Notes under the pieces: model-generated
Told to the model about the DNA's origin: nothing
The model's database searches: none
Seen by the model: the letters and a program-made list of their open reading frames with translations, nothing else
Part shown: in pieces, positions 42,255 to 51,544 of the stretch
Numbering within the stretch: position 1 is the first letter of the stretch
Layout of the letters: every line of letters begins with the position of its first letter
Made by a program: the position numbers and the translations under genes
Origin: an uncultured Gluconobacter sp.
GTDB lineage: Bacteria > Pseudomonadota > Alphaproteobacteria > Acetobacterales > Acetobacteraceae
Length of the DNA: 54,672 bases
NCBI GenBank assembly: GCA_937880175.1
Contig: CALFLO010000005.1
Location: 1 to 54,672, forward strand
Direction of reading: 5' to 3'

Positions 42255-43004
42255 TCATTCGTGACGCAGCGTCACCACCAGCACGTCCCGATAGGCTGGC
42301 TGTGACGGATCGACGGGCTGGACGGCCGTGACGCCGTGATAGACGCGGTGATCGTCCACGATGGCAGCATCCAGCGGGTTGGTCAGCGTGAAGGAGCCAA
42401 GCGGCTCCCTGCGCATGTCATGGATTGTGGTGACGCCCTGTTCCACGTTGTGGCGGGCGACCATCAGCACCAGAACCCAGTCCACGCCATCGCGGTGGAG
42501 GCCCTCAGGCGTGGGGCGGCCTTCATTGTCCGGCCGTGCTTCGATGCGGAACTGGTGGACTTCCACATGCCAGGACGGCGGCTTTTCCGTCGGTGGCGTC
42601 AGGGCATCCGCGATCCGGCTGATGGTTCTGATAGCCGCTGTCATGGCGGGATGGGCGGCGATGGCATCCGCGACAGCGGGGAACCAGCGTTCGACCCCGC
42701 CATTGAGCAGGTTGTAGTCCCGGCTCTGATAGTGGGGCTGGTGCTTCTTGCGGGTAATGGTGTCGGCCGAGACCGCGAAGGTCGCGTAACGGCGGCGGCG
42801 GTAACGGCCGCCATCCGCCATGTAGCGGTCAAGCCCGAGATGGTTCCAGCTCTCGGCGAAACCCTGCCAGTCCGTCAGGCCTTCATGTTCCAGCAAAGGG
42901 CGCGTGACATCGGCCTTAAGGAAGGAAAAACCCTTTTCCAGCAGCGTGTCTTCGATGCCGGTCAGAGCCTTGTCAAAGGGCGGAGAGAGATCGGTGGGGC
43001 TCAT
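42255..43004 (-). CDS. 2OG-Fe(II) dioxygenase family protein (BsmA/isoleucine hydroxylase-like)
   Basis: 249 residues. The C-terminal half has the Fe(II) ligands of the 2OG-Fe_Oxy_2 family (PF10014): H-x-D in 'GLHRDGVDWVLVLMVARHNV' and a later His in 'VDDHRVYHGVTAV'. The end 'YRDVLVVTLRHE' supplies the Arg for 2-oxoglutarate. Members hydroxylate free amino acids such as isoleucine or act in stress responses; the substrate here is unknown. It follows ndh on the same strand, with a 9-bp hairpin 16 bases before the ATG. Confidence 0.85.
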   Translation of the reverse strand: MSPTDLSPPFDKALTGIEDTLLEKGFSFLKADVTRPLLEHEGLTDWQGFAESWNHLGLDRYMADGGRYRRRRYATFAVSADTITRKKHQPHYQSRDYNLLNGGVERWFPAVADAIAAHPAMTAAIRTISRIADALTPPTEKPPSWHVEVHQFRIEARPDNEGRPTPEGLHRDGVDWVLVLMVARHNVEQGVTTIHDMRREPLGSFTLTNPLDAAIVDDHRVYHGVTAVQPVDPSQPAYRDVLVVTLRHE

Positions 43005-43019
43005 GAGTTCTCGGACCAG

Positions 43020-43049
43020 GGGACGCAGAGTTGGATGGTGCTGCGTCCC
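43020..43049 (-). promoter_or_regulatory. Hairpin in the leader of the 2OG-Fe oxygenase gene
   Basis: GGGACGCAG pairs exactly with CTGCGTCCC across 12 bases, ending 16 bases before the gene's ATG. It may terminate ndh, or control translation of the oxygenase; no T-run follows. Confidence 0.5.
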
Positions 43050-43084
43050 ACATTCCCTTTTTGACGGGCGTATGAAAAGGGGTT

Positions 43085-44314
43085 TCAGGCGCCCAAGTCA
43101 GGTTTGACCGGCGAAAGATGCTCGCGGATCGTGCTGCATGTCGTGGGGGCAACGCCGAGGATGCCTGCAAGATGCTGGCGGTACAGTCCTTCATGGATCA
43201 GGCGCGCGGCCAGACCGGACAGCAGACCGCCGCCGAAGCTGCGCTTGGCGTCCAGCATACCCCAGCCGTTATAGTCCCCAAGGGCCACCACAGCGCCGCG
43301 GTCGTTATAGGCGAAGGGGGCAGGGGTCTTGCCCGCGATGATGTCCGGCAGGGCGCGGCCGAGATACTGGCCCTGCTGCCGGGCGGCCTGCGCCGTCGGA
43401 GCGATCGGTGCAGCGTCAATGCGGGAGCAGTCGCCGATCGCGAAGATGGTCGGGTCCTGCGTGGTCTGGAGCGTGGTGGTCACACCAAGCTGGCCGGAGC
43501 GTCCGCGTTCCAGACCTTCAAGAAGATTCGTGGCATCCGAAGCGCGCACTCCGGCGGCCCAGACGCGGAGGCTGGCGGGGATATGCTCGCCGGTTTTGAG
43601 GCTGAAGCCGGTCTCGTCCGCGCCGACGACCATGGCTTCGGTCCGCACGGAGATGCCGAGCTTTTCGAGCTGCTGTGCGGCGGCCGAAGACACGGCTTCG
43701 GGGAACGCCGGGAGGATGCGCGGGCCGGTTTCGATCAGGACGGCGTTCAGCAGGGATTTGCGAACGGCCGGTCCCAGACCGCGGGCGTCATCGATGGACT
43801 TGCACAGCTCGGCAATGAGCTGAACGCCCGTTGCGCCACCGCCGACGATGCCGACCGAGAGCTTCTCGCCAGCGGCGCGGGCTTTCTGCACAGCGTCGCG
43901 GAACGTAGCGAACAGCGTGTCGGCGTCGTTCAGGCTGTCGATGAACATGCAATGATCGACGATGCCGGGGATGCCGAAATCATTCGCACGCGAGCCGAGG
44001 GCGACCACCAGATAGTCGTAGGGCAGCGTTGCGCCGGTATCGAGCGAGACGGTTTTGTTCTCGCGGTTGACGGCGACGGGGCTGCCCTGAACGAAGGCGA
44101 AGCCGAACTTTGCAGCCGTGTCGGTGAAGGGAATGCAGTTGCCCTGATGCTGCATGGTGCCCGCAGCGAATTCGTGAAGAGCCGGCTTCCAGTAATGGAC
44201 GGGGCTGCGATCAACGAGTGTCAGGGAGATGTTCTGGCGACGGCCCAGCGCTGCAGCGGCTTCAAGCCCCCCAACGCCACCGCCCAGAACAAGCACGCGA
44301 GCTCCAGCAGACAT
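43085..44314 (-). CDS. ndh: Type II NADH dehydrogenase
   Basis: 409 residues. A single-subunit FAD enzyme at the inner membrane that passes electrons from NADH to ubiquinone without pumping protons; important where complex I is absent or limiting. Two Rossmann motifs are clear: 'VLVLGGGVGGLEAA' (FAD) and 'VGIVGGGATGVQLIAEL' (NADH). 'IFAIGDCSRID' and 'TAQAARQQGQYLGRAL' complete the family. A C-terminal amphipathic segment is present. Start: ATG 44314 with AGGA 8 bases before; ATG 44329 upstream is poorer. Confidence 0.92.
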   Translation of the reverse strand: MSAGARVLVLGGGVGGLEAAAALGRRQNISLTLVDRSPVHYWKPALHEFAAGTMQHQGNCIPFTDTAAKFGFAFVQGSPVAVNRENKTVSLDTGATLPYDYLVVALGSRANDFGIPGIVDHCMFIDSLNDADTLFATFRDAVQKARAAGEKLSVGIVGGGATGVQLIAELCKSIDDARGLGPAVRKSLLNAVLIETGPRILPAFPEAVSSAAAQQLEKLGISVRTEAMVVGADETGFSLKTGEHIPASLRVWAAGVRASDATNLLEGLERGRSGQLGVTTTLQTTQDPTIFAIGDCSRIDAAPIAPTAQAARQQGQYLGRALPDIIAGKTPAPFAYNDRGAVVALGDYNGWGMLDAKRSFGGGLLSGLAARLIHEGLYRQHLAGILGVAPTTCSTIREHLSPVKPDLGA

Positions 44315-44367
44315 GGACTTTTTCCTCATATCAAGTGCGAAACGGCACCCGGATTTTGCTAACGGCA

Positions 44368-44394
44368 GAGGCGGGGTCGCACAAGCCCCGCTCT
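44368..44394 (-). terminator. GC-rich hairpin between argJ and ndh
   Basis: AGAG(C)GGGGC and its near complement (bulged base) form a stem around TTGTGCG, 20 bases after the argJ stop. There is no T-run; probable terminator or stabiliser. Confidence 0.45.
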
Positions 44395-44413
44395 CGCTGA
44401 CGTGTTGGGGCGA

Positions 44414-45649
44414 TCAGCTACGGTAGGAGCCGTTGATGTCGATGTAGCCATGCGTCAGATCGCACGTCCAGACGCGGGCCTGTCCGGTCCCCAGACCGAG
44501 ATCGATGGCAATCTCGATCTCCTGGCCCTTCATGTGTGCGACGACCGGCGCTTCGTCGTAATTCTCGACGACACCGCCGTTTTTCGCGATCCATGTGCCG
44601 CCAATGGCGACAGAAAGGCGGTCACGGTCTGCGGGTTCACCGCTTTTTCCGACCGCCATGACCACGCGGCCCCAGTTGGCGTCCTCGCCCGCAATTGCGG
44701 TTTTCACGAGCGGAGAATTGGCGACGCACAGCGCAATGCGGTGTGCCGAGAAGTTGGATTCCGCTCCGGTGACGGCGATGCGGACAAGCTTTGTCGCACC
44801 TTCGCCATCGCGGACCACCATCAGTGCGAGCTCCAGCAGGAGATCGTTCAGCGCAAGGGTAAACTCGGCGAGAGCGGGATCATTGACGTCATCGACTTCG
44901 GGATTGTCAGCCAGTCCGGTCGCGAAAATCATCAGCATGTCCGAGGTGGACGTGTCCGAATCGACGGTAATGGAATTGAAGCTCTGGGCGCAGCCGGAGG
45001 CCAGCAGGGATTGCAGGACGTTCTGCGGTAGTTTCGCATCCGTTGCGACATAGGCCAGCATCGTGGCCATGTCGGGCGCGACCATGCCGGAGCCCTTGGC
45101 GATGCCCTGAAGGCGAACGGATGTTCCGTTGATTTTCACATCGCGACGGGCGGCCTTGGGAAAGGTGTCCGTCGTCATGATGGCGTGGGCGGCATCGGCC
45201 CAGCCGTTTTCGTCCAGCCCGGCCTTGGCGGCGGGGAGGGCGGCGATGATGCGGTCCTGCGGCAGTTTTTCGCCAATCACGCCTGTGGAGGCGAGAAAGA
45301 CGTCCTGCGGGGGGCATTCGAGGAGCTGTGCGGTGGCGTCCGCGCAGTCTTCGCAGGCCTGGATTCCGGCGCGGCCGGTAAAGACATTCGCGTTGCCTGC
45401 ATTGACGAGCAGGGCGCGGGCATAGGGGGTCGTGAGGGCCTCGCGGCACCACAGGACCGGGGCGCCGGGACAGGCGTTTTTCGTATAAACGCCTGCGGCG
45501 ACCGTGCCGGGGACGAACTCCGCAAGCATCAGGTCCGTACGGCCCTGATAGCGGATGCCCGCGGCGACGGCGGAAAGCCGCACACCCGCAATCATTGCAA
45601 GGTCCGGAAGCGGACGCGCGAGCGGAGAGACGGGGAGCGGCTTTGCCAT
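44414..45649 (-). CDS. argJ: Bifunctional glutamate N-acetyltransferase/amino-acid acetyltransferase
   Basis: 411 residues. Makes N-acetylglutamate and recycles the acetyl group in arginine synthesis. The proprotein cuts itself before the Thr of 'DMATMLAY', yielding alpha and beta chains. Other motifs: 'LLVNAGNANVFTG' and 'FLASTGVIGEKLP'. ATG 45649, with AAGAAGTAAG upstream, begins 5 bases after the prolyl isomerase stop, so the two are likely co-transcribed. The longer frame to 45688 overlaps that gene. Confidence 0.95.
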   Translation of the reverse strand: MAKPLPVSPLARPLPDLAMIAGVRLSAVAAGIRYQGRTDLMLAEFVPGTVAAGVYTKNACPGAPVLWCREALTTPYARALLVNAGNANVFTGRAGIQACEDCADATAQLLECPPQDVFLASTGVIGEKLPQDRIIAALPAAKAGLDENGWADAAHAIMTTDTFPKAARRDVKINGTSVRLQGIAKGSGMVAPDMATMLAYVATDAKLPQNVLQSLLASGCAQSFNSITVDSDTSTSDMLMIFATGLADNPEVDDVNDPALAEFTLALNDLLLELALMVVRDGEGATKLVRIAVTGAESNFSAHRIALCVANSPLVKTAIAGEDANWGRVVMAVGKSGEPADRDRLSVAIGGTWIAKNGGVVENYDEAPVVAHMKGQEIEIAIDLGLGTGQARVWTCDLTHGYIDINGSYRS

Positions 45650-45653
45650 GGAC

Positions 45654-46580
45654 TTACTTCTTTGCAGGTGCGGCAGCCGGAGCTGCATTCGGGATCGCCT
45701 TGCCCTGTGCGTCGTAGTGAACGACCTTCACCTGGGATTCAGCGGCCTGAACGATGTCACGCACCTTGTCGCGGATCATTTCCTGACGGACCTGATCGTG
45801 GACCTGATCGAAGGTCGGGATCGGAGCCGTGCGGGTCGCGAGGACTTGGATCACGTGCCAGCCGTACTGGGTGTGAACGGGGGTCTGGGAGATCGTGTTC
45901 GGCTTCATGGAGAACGCGGCTGCGGAGAAAGCCGGCAGCATGTCTTCCTTCTTGAACCAGCCCAGATCGCCGCCATTTGCGCCAGCGGAACCCTTATCCT
46001 TGGAAAGCTGTGCGGCAAGCTTGCCAAAATCCGCACCCTTGCCGAGCTGGGCAATGATGTCCTTGGCCTGTGCTTCGCTGTCCACCAGGATGTGGCGGGC
46101 GTGGATCTCTTCTTCCGGCTTCTTGTTCGCGTAATGCGACTGGTAGAAGTCATGCAGAGAGGAATCGGTGACCAGCGGACCGACCTTCTCTTCGAGATAG
46201 GCATTCTGCAGGGCGTTCGCGGCGGCGGCGTCCATGGCGGCCTTCACGTCCGGCTTGCGGCTCAGGCCTTCCTTGTCGGCGGCGATCTGAACGGCCTTCT
46301 GGTCAACGAGCTGGTTGACGATCAGCGGCACCAGAACGGACGGCTGGATCTGGCGGGCCTGCGGGGGCAGGTTGCCTGCCGCGCGCTGCACGTCACCGAG
46401 CGTGATCTTCGAACCGTTGACGGTGGCGATCAGCATGTCCGGGTTCGGGGCAGCAGCCGGAGCGGCTGCGGGTGCTGCGGCGGCAGGGGCTGCTGCAGGA
46501 GCGGCGAATGCCGTCGATGCTGCAACCGACGTGCTGGCCAGAAGGGCGGCGAGAGCGAAAGTGGAGCGGGAAAGCCGCAT
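45654..46580 (-). CDS. Periplasmic parvulin-type peptidyl-prolyl isomerase (SurA/PrsA-like)
   Basis: 308 residues: signal peptide (1-26), an Ala/Pro-rich linker, a chaperone-like helical part ('VTDSSLHDFYQSHYANKKP') and a parvulin domain ('IHARHILVDSEAQAKDIIAQLGKGADFGKLAAQLSKDKGSAGANGGDLGWFKKEDMLPAFSAAAFSM...YGWHVIQV'). It folds exported proteins in the periplasm. A GAGG site lies 11 bases before ATG 46580. It is followed directly by argJ, and secA starts divergently upstream. Confidence 0.92.
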   Translation of the reverse strand: MRLSRSTFALAALLASTSVAASTAFAAPAAAPAAAAPAAAPAAAPNPDMLIATVNGSKITLGDVQRAAGNLPPQARQIQPSVLVPLIVNQLVDQKAVQIAADKEGLSRKPDVKAAMDAAAANALQNAYLEEKVGPLVTDSSLHDFYQSHYANKKPEEEIHARHILVDSEAQAKDIIAQLGKGADFGKLAAQLSKDKGSAGANGGDLGWFKKEDMLPAFSAAAFSMKPNTISQTPVHTQYGWHVIQVLATRTAPIPTFDQVHDQVRQEMIRDKVRDIVQAAESQVKVVHYDAQGKAIPNAAPAAAPAKK

Positions 46581-46892
46581 GTGGGGACTACCTCGGATGT
46601 AACCTGAAAAAGGATGGTCTGCACCATGACAAAGGCTGGTCCGCCCTGCAAGGGTGCGGTCCGTTACCATTCATTCACGAGGATGCCGCCGGGGTGAGGT
46701 CTGCGGTCGGGATGTGACGCCGTGATGACAATGAGGACATTTCATCGGGGTTCTGCACGGGCTCTCCATTGACCCTTTGCGGCCCGGGTCCTATCTCCAG
46801 CAGACGTGAAAATCCTGACGGCACGGTGTGACGGGTCTTTCCGGTAGTGGAAAGAGCTGGCGCTTCGGGTCTTCGGCATCTCAAGGTTCAGC
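46581..46892. promoter_or_regulatory. Divergent gap before secA, with promoter and leader hairpin
   Basis: 312 bases between the prolyl isomerase and secA. A good sigma-70-like promoter for secA lies at 46769-46797: TTGACC, 17-base spacer, TATCTC. That gives a leader of about 90 bases. In the leader TCTTTCC (46836-46842) and GGAAAGA (46849-46855) form a short hairpin. No SecM-like peptide is visible. I could not place the prolyl isomerase promoter; short open frames here look like chance. Confidence 0.6.
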
Positions 46893-49658
46893 ATGTTCGC
46901 ACGCCTCGCCCGCGCCCTTTTCGGTTCTGCCAACGATCGCACGCTCAAGGCGTATCAGCGCCGTGTGCCCGAGATCAATGCACTGGAGCCTGCGGTCCAG
47001 GCCCTCTCTGACGAGCAGCTCCGGCACCGGACGATCGAGTTCAGGCAACGGCTCGAAAAGGGTGAGACCCTTGATGGTCTGCTGCCGGAAGCCTTCGCGG
47101 TCTGTCGTGAAGCGTCCCGCCGTGTTCTGGGCAAGCGCCACTTTGATGTGCAGCTCATCGGCGGCATGGTTCTGCATGCGGGCCGCATCGCGGAAATGCG
47201 GACAGGTGAGGGCAAGACCCTCGTGGCGACTCTGGCGGTCTATCTGAACGCGCTGAGTGGCAAGGGCGTGCATGTCGTCACGGTCAATGACTATCTCGCG
47301 CGTCGTGACGCCGAAGAGATGTCCATCCTCTACACCTTCCTTGGGCTGACGACGGGTGTGATCGTGCCGAACCTGTCGGACGGGGAGCGCCGCGAGGCTT
47401 ATGCTGCCGATATCACTTACGGCACGAACAACGAGTTCGGTTTCGACTACCTGCGCGACAACATGAAATATGCGCTTGGCGACATGGTGCAGCGTCCGTT
47501 CAACCACGCGATCGTGGATGAGGTGGACAGCATCCTGATCGACGAGGCGCGGACCCCGCTCATCATTTCCGGCCCCGCGGATGACAGCTCCGACCTGTAT
47601 CGTTCGGTCGATGATGTGGTTGTGAAGCTCGTTGAGGAGCCGGACGTCTACGACAAGGACGAGAAGCTGCGCTCCGTCACGCTGACCGAGCATGGCTCGC
47701 ATCGTGTCGAGGAGCTTCTGGCGCAGGCCGGCGTGCTTCAGGAAGGCGGCATGTACGACATCCATAACGTGGCCGTCGTCCATCACGTCCAGCAGTCCCT
47801 GCGGGCGCATACGCTGTTCACGCGGGACGTAGATTACATCGTGCGTGAAGGCAAGGTCGTCATCATCGACGAGTTCACGGGCCGCATGATGGATGGTCGT
47901 CGGTATTCGGACGGTCTTCATCAGGCGCTGGAAGCCAAGGAGCACGTGGAGATCCAGCAGGAGAACCAGACGCTCGCTTCCATCACATTCCAGAACTATT
48001 TCCGCCTTTACCCGAAGCTGTCCGGCATGACCGGGACGGCCATGACCGAGGCCGACGAGTTCGCGGAAATCTATCATCTCGATGTGGTGGAAATCCCGAC
48101 GAACCTGCCGGTGAAGCGGATCGACACGGATGATGAGGTCTATCTGACGGCGGCTGAGAAGTTCAGTGCTGTGGCGGACCTGATCAAGGACATCAACAAG
48201 ACCGGCCAGCCCATTCTCGTGGGCACGACGTCCATTGAGAAGAGCGAATATCTCTCGCACATCCTGACGCAGCGCGGCATTGCACATAATGTGCTCAATG
48301 CGCGCCAGCACGAGAAAGAGGCGATCATCATCGCGCAGGCGGGCGCGCCGGGTGCCATCACGATCGCCACGAACATGGCGGGCCGCGGAACCGATATCAA
48401 ACTCGGCGGCAACATCGAAATGCTGGTCAAGGCCAGCACCGAAGGCGTCGAGGACGAGGCGCAGCGTGAGTCCGTCGAGCAGAACATCCGTGCGATTGTC
48501 GAAGAGCATCACGAGGAAGTTCACAAGGCTGGTGGGCTGTATGTGATCGGCACCGAGCGGCATGAAAGCCGCCGTGTGGACAACCAGCTCCGTGGCCGTT
48601 CAGGCCGTCAGGGTGATCCGGGCAATTCGCGCTTCTTCCTGTCCCTTGAAGACGATCTGATCCGTATTTTCGCAAGCGACCGCATGGGCGCGATGATGCA
48701 GAAAATGGGTCTCAAGGAAGGCGAGGCGATTGTTCATCCCTGGCTGAACAAGGCTCTGGAGAAAGCGCAGAAGCGGGTTGAGGCGCGTAATTTCGACATG
48801 CGCAAGAACACGCTTAAATATGACGACGTCATGAATGACCAGCGCAAGGAAGTGTACGCCCAGCGCAAGGAATACATGGCGACTGAAGATCTGTCGGTCG
48901 TGATTGCCGAGCTGCGCGAGCACACGATCGAGGATCTGGTGCATGCGCATATCCCTGAGAAGTCCTTTGCCGAGGCCTGGAATACCGAAGGGCTGATGAA
49001 GGAAGTTTCCCGTGTTCTGAACCTGGATCTGCCGATTGCGGACTGGGCGAAGGAAGACGGCATGGACTGCGAAGGCGTGATCGAGCGGATCACGGCGGAA
49101 GCGGCGAAGGCGCAGGCGGCGCGGACGGCCAATATGGGCCCCGAGCTGATGCGTCTGATCGAAAAGCAGGTTGTGCTGACGACGTTCGATGCGGTGTGGA
49201 AAGAGCATCTGCACGGGCTGGACCAGCTCCGTCAGGGCATTGGTCTGCGGGCTTACGGTCAGCGTGATCCGCTGAACGAGTACAAGCAGGAAGCCTTCCA
49301 GATGTTTACGGCGATGCTGGATGATATGCGCATCCGCGTAACGGAGACGATGTGCCGGATTCAGGCCGTGTCCGAGCCGCCGCCGTTCCCGGTCATCAAC
49401 ACCGAGACGTCCGGGCCGTCCGAGGAGCCTGCGGGGATGTTTGCGCAGGGCACGACGGGATCCGCCATTCCCGCGCCGCAGCCGATGGCGGGGTTCCCGT
49501 CCTCGGCGCCGGTCATGCCGCGTCCGCAGGCTGTGCCGGCAGCGGGCGAGCCTGATGCGGAGACACTTCTGCGCTGGAATGCCGAGACGCCGCGCAATGC
49601 CCTTTGCCCCTGTGGGTCGGGCCTGAAGTTCAAACACTGTCATGGCAGGCTCGTCTGA
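46893..49658 (+). CDS. secA: Preprotein translocase ATPase SecA
   Basis: 921 residues, full length. Drives Sec-dependent export through SecYEG. Walker A 'MRTGEGKTL' (102-110), the preprotein cross-linking domain, and the DEAD-type 'VDEVDSILIDEARTPLIISG' are present. The helicase motif 'GTTSIEKSEYLS', 'ATNMAGRGTDIKLGGN' and the C-terminal zinc-binding 'CPCGSGLKFKHCHG' for SecB and lipids are also present. A Pro-rich linker precedes the zinc motif. Promoter about 95 bases upstream. Confidence 0.98.
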   Translation: MFARLARALFGSANDRTLKAYQRRVPEINALEPAVQALSDEQLRHRTIEFRQRLEKGETLDGLLPEAFAVCREASRRVLGKRHFDVQLIGGMVLHAGRIAEMRTGEGKTLVATLAVYLNALSGKGVHVVTVNDYLARRDAEEMSILYTFLGLTTGVIVPNLSDGERREAYAADITYGTNNEFGFDYLRDNMKYALGDMVQRPFNHAIVDEVDSILIDEARTPLIISGPADDSSDLYRSVDDVVVKLVEEPDVYDKDEKLRSVTLTEHGSHRVEELLAQAGVLQEGGMYDIHNVAVVHHVQQSLRAHTLFTRDVDYIVREGKVVIIDEFTGRMMDGRRYSDGLHQALEAKEHVEIQQENQTLASITFQNYFRLYPKLSGMTGTAMTEADEFAEIYHLDVVEIPTNLPVKRIDTDDEVYLTAAEKFSAVADLIKDINKTGQPILVGTTSIEKSEYLSHILTQRGIAHNVLNARQHEKEAIIIAQAGAPGAITIATNMAGRGTDIKLGGNIEMLVKASTEGVEDEAQRESVEQNIRAIVEEHHEEVHKAGGLYVIGTERHESRRVDNQLRGRSGRQGDPGNSRFFLSLEDDLIRIFASDRMGAMMQKMGLKEGEAIVHPWLNKALEKAQKRVEARNFDMRKNTLKYDDVMNDQRKEVYAQRKEYMATEDLSVVIAELREHTIEDLVHAHIPEKSFAEAWNTEGLMKEVSRVLNLDLPIADWAKEDGMDCEGVIERITAEAAKAQAARTANMGPELMRLIEKQVVLTTFDAVWKEHLHGLDQLRQGIGLRAYGQRDPLNEYKQEAFQMFTAMLDDMRIRVTETMCRIQAVSEPPPFPVINTETSGPSEEPAGMFAQGTTGSAIPAPQPMAGFPSSAPVMPRPQAVPAAGEPDAETLLRWNAETPRNALCPCGSGLKFKHCHGRLV

Positions 49659-49692
49659 GCCTCTGACACCCAGATAGAGGAAGGAGCGACCG

Positions 49693-50442
49693 ATGGCCGG
49701 TCATTCACAGTTCAAGAACATCATGCACCGCAAGGGTGCGCAGGATGCCAAGCGAGCCAAGCAGTTCGCCAAGGTTCTGCGTGAAATCACGGTTGCGGTG
49801 CGCTCGGGTCTGCCTGAAGCCGCGTCCAACCCGCGTCTGCGGGCGGCGCTTTCCATGGCGCGTGAAGTCAACATGCCCAAGGACAATGTCGAGCGCGCCA
49901 TCAAGAAGGCCTCCGGCACCGCAGGTGGTGATGATTACGTCGAAGTTCGTTACGAGGGCTACGGTCCGGCGGGCGTTGCGATCATCGTGGAAGGTCTGAC
50001 GGACAACCGGAACCGGACGGCCGGCGAAGTGCGCGCCGCGTTCTCCAAGCATGGCGGTTCGATGGGTGAGACGAACTCGGTGTCGTTCATGTTCCAGCGT
50101 CTGGGCGCAATCAGCTATCCGCTCGATGTGGCGTCCGAAGACGAAATGCTGGAAGCGGCAATCGAGGCCGGTGCGGATAATGCCGTGACCACCGAAGAGG
50201 GCCACGAAGTGACCTGCGAGATGGAGAATTTCTTCGCCGTGCGGGATGCGCTGGAGGCCCGTTTTGGTGAGCCGCAGTCGTCCAAGCTCGACTGGCGTCC
50301 GGAAAACAGCGTGACGCTGGATGAGGACAAGGCGCGGTCGGTCATGAAGCTGATCGACGTGCTGGAAGACAATGACGACGTTCAGTCCGTCTACGCGAAC
50401 TTCGACATTCCCGACGACGTGGCCGAGGCGCTGGCTGCTTGA
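49693..50442 (+). CDS. YebC/PmpR family protein
   Basis: 249 residues, the YebC/TACO1 family ('MAGHSQFKNIMHRKGAQDAKRAKQFAKV', 'NMPKDNVERAIKKASG'). These proteins are described as DNA-binding regulators and as ribosome-associated factors that help translate proline stretches. GGAAGGAG lies ahead of the ATG. The gene is coupled to ruvC (TTGA overlap), the usual proteobacterial order yebC-ruvCAB. Confidence 0.94.
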   Translation: MAGHSQFKNIMHRKGAQDAKRAKQFAKVLREITVAVRSGLPEAASNPRLRAALSMAREVNMPKDNVERAIKKASGTAGGDDYVEVRYEGYGPAGVAIIVEGLTDNRNRTAGEVRAAFSKHGGSMGETNSVSFMFQRLGAISYPLDVASEDEMLEAAIEAGADNAVTTEEGHEVTCEMENFFAVRDALEARFGEPQSSKLDWRPENSVTLDEDKARSVMKLIDVLEDNDDVQSVYANFDIPDDVAEALAA

Positions 50443-50945
50443 TCCGCCTGATGGGCATTGACCCCGGCCTGCGTTTCATGGGCTGGGGCATCATCGACGT
50501 GGATGGCAATCACCTGAAGCATGTGGCTTCGGGAGTGATCGGGACCGATGGATCCGAATCCGTGCCGCTTCGCCTGTGCGAGTTGCATGGCGCGCTCAAA
50601 AAGCTGATCCGCGAATATGCGCCGGCCGAGGCAGCCGTTGAGGAGACCTACGTGAACCGTAACGGCTCCTCGACGCTCAAGCTTGGCTATGCGCGTGGGG
50701 TGGCTCTGCTGACGCCAGCCTATGAAGGGCTGCCGGTTGCGGAATACGGGGCGATGACGGTCAAGAAATCCGTGGTCGGGACCGGGTCTGCGACCAAGGA
50801 ACAGGTGACGATGATGGTGAAGCGGCTTCTGCCGGGGGCGGAGATTCGCAAGGCCGATGCGTCCGATGCGCTGGCCGTTGCGATCTGCCATGCCCATCAC
50901 CGGGCGAGTGCCGCGCATGTCGTGGCCGGGAAGCGCATGGCATGA
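50439..50945 (+). CDS. ruvC: Crossover junction endodeoxyribonuclease RuvC
   Basis: 168 residues. Cuts Holliday junctions as a dimer. Catalytic acidic residues are in 'MGIDPGLRFMGWG' (D8), 'AVEETYVNRN' (E) and the C-terminal 'KADASDALAVAICH' (two D). The TTG start overlaps the yebC stop; the next ATG (50451) would remove the first strand of the nuclease fold. Its stop overlaps ruvA. Confidence 0.95.
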   Translation: MIRLMGIDPGLRFMGWGIIDVDGNHLKHVASGVIGTDGSESVPLRLCELHGALKKLIREYAPAEAAVEETYVNRNGSSTLKLGYARGVALLTPAYEGLPVAEYGAMTVKKSVVGTGSATKEQVTMMVKRLLPGAEIRKADASDALAVAICHAHHRASAAHVVAGKRMA

Positions 50946-51544
50946 TCGGACAACTCACCGGACTTGTCGGGCAGATCGAGGGCGAGCGCTGCATCGTGGA
51001 CGTCAATGGCGTGGGGTATGTAGTTTCGGCCTCGACACGTACGCTGGGGACGCTACCGCAGCCGCCATCAGTGGCGCGTGTGCTGATCGAGACGATCGTG
51101 CGCGAGGATGCGATCCAGCTTTTCGGTTTTGCGACGACGGATGAGCGGGACTGGTTCCGGCTGCTGACGACTGTGCAGGGCGTGGGCGCGAAAGTGGCGC
51201 TGGCGATCCTCTCGGCCAACAGTCCGGGCGAGATCCTGCTGGCCATCAATGCCGGGGACAAGGGCTCGCTGACGCGGGCGGCCGGTGTCGGGCCACGTCT
51301 GGCCGACCGGATCCTGAGCGAGTTGCGCAACAAGGTTGCGAAAATGCCGGGCGGTGGGGGGACTGCGTCCGCGCCGGGGATCGTCTCGGGACCGAGTGTC
51401 GAGAATGACGCGCTGCTGGCGCTGGCAGGGCTTGGGTTCCGTCGGGCCGAGGCCTGGCCCGTGCTCAGCAAGGTGCTGGCCGAGAACGAGAATGCGACGC
51501 TTGATCTGGCGATCCGTCTGAGTCTGAAGGATCTCGCGCGATGA
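50942..51544 (+). CDS. ruvA: Holliday junction DNA helicase subunit RuvA
   Basis: 200 residues: N-terminal OB fold ('IGQLTGLVGQIEGERCIVDVNGVGYVV'), two helix-hairpin-helix motifs ('LLTTVQGVGAKVALAIL' and 'LTRAAGVGPRLADRILSELRNKV'), a Gly/Ala linker and the RuvB-binding C-terminal domain. It binds the four-way junction as a tetramer. Overlaps ruvC and ruvB by four bases each. Confidence 0.97.
   Translation: MIGQLTGLVGQIEGERCIVDVNGVGYVVSASTRTLGTLPQPPSVARVLIETIVREDAIQLFGFATTDERDWFRLLTTVQGVGAKVALAILSANSPGEILLAINAGDKGSLTRAAGVGPRLADRILSELRNKVAKMPGGGGTASAPGIVSGPSVENDALLALAGLGFRRAEAWPVLSKVLAENENATLDLAIRLSLKDLAR

Noticed and set aside
43118..44362. 414-codon open frame on the plus strand
   Set aside because: Antisense to ndh with shadow-type composition.
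46675..46884. 69-codon open frame upstream of secA
   Set aside because: It covers the likely secA promoter, lacks a ribosome site and has shadow-like composition.
46881..48563. 560-codon open frame on the minus strand
   Set aside because: Antisense to secA, no domain recognised, no ribosome site.
49640..49692. LexA/SOS box before yebC-ruvCAB
   Set aside because: No GTTC-N7-GTTC or related alphaproteobacterial LexA pattern was seen in the short gap.
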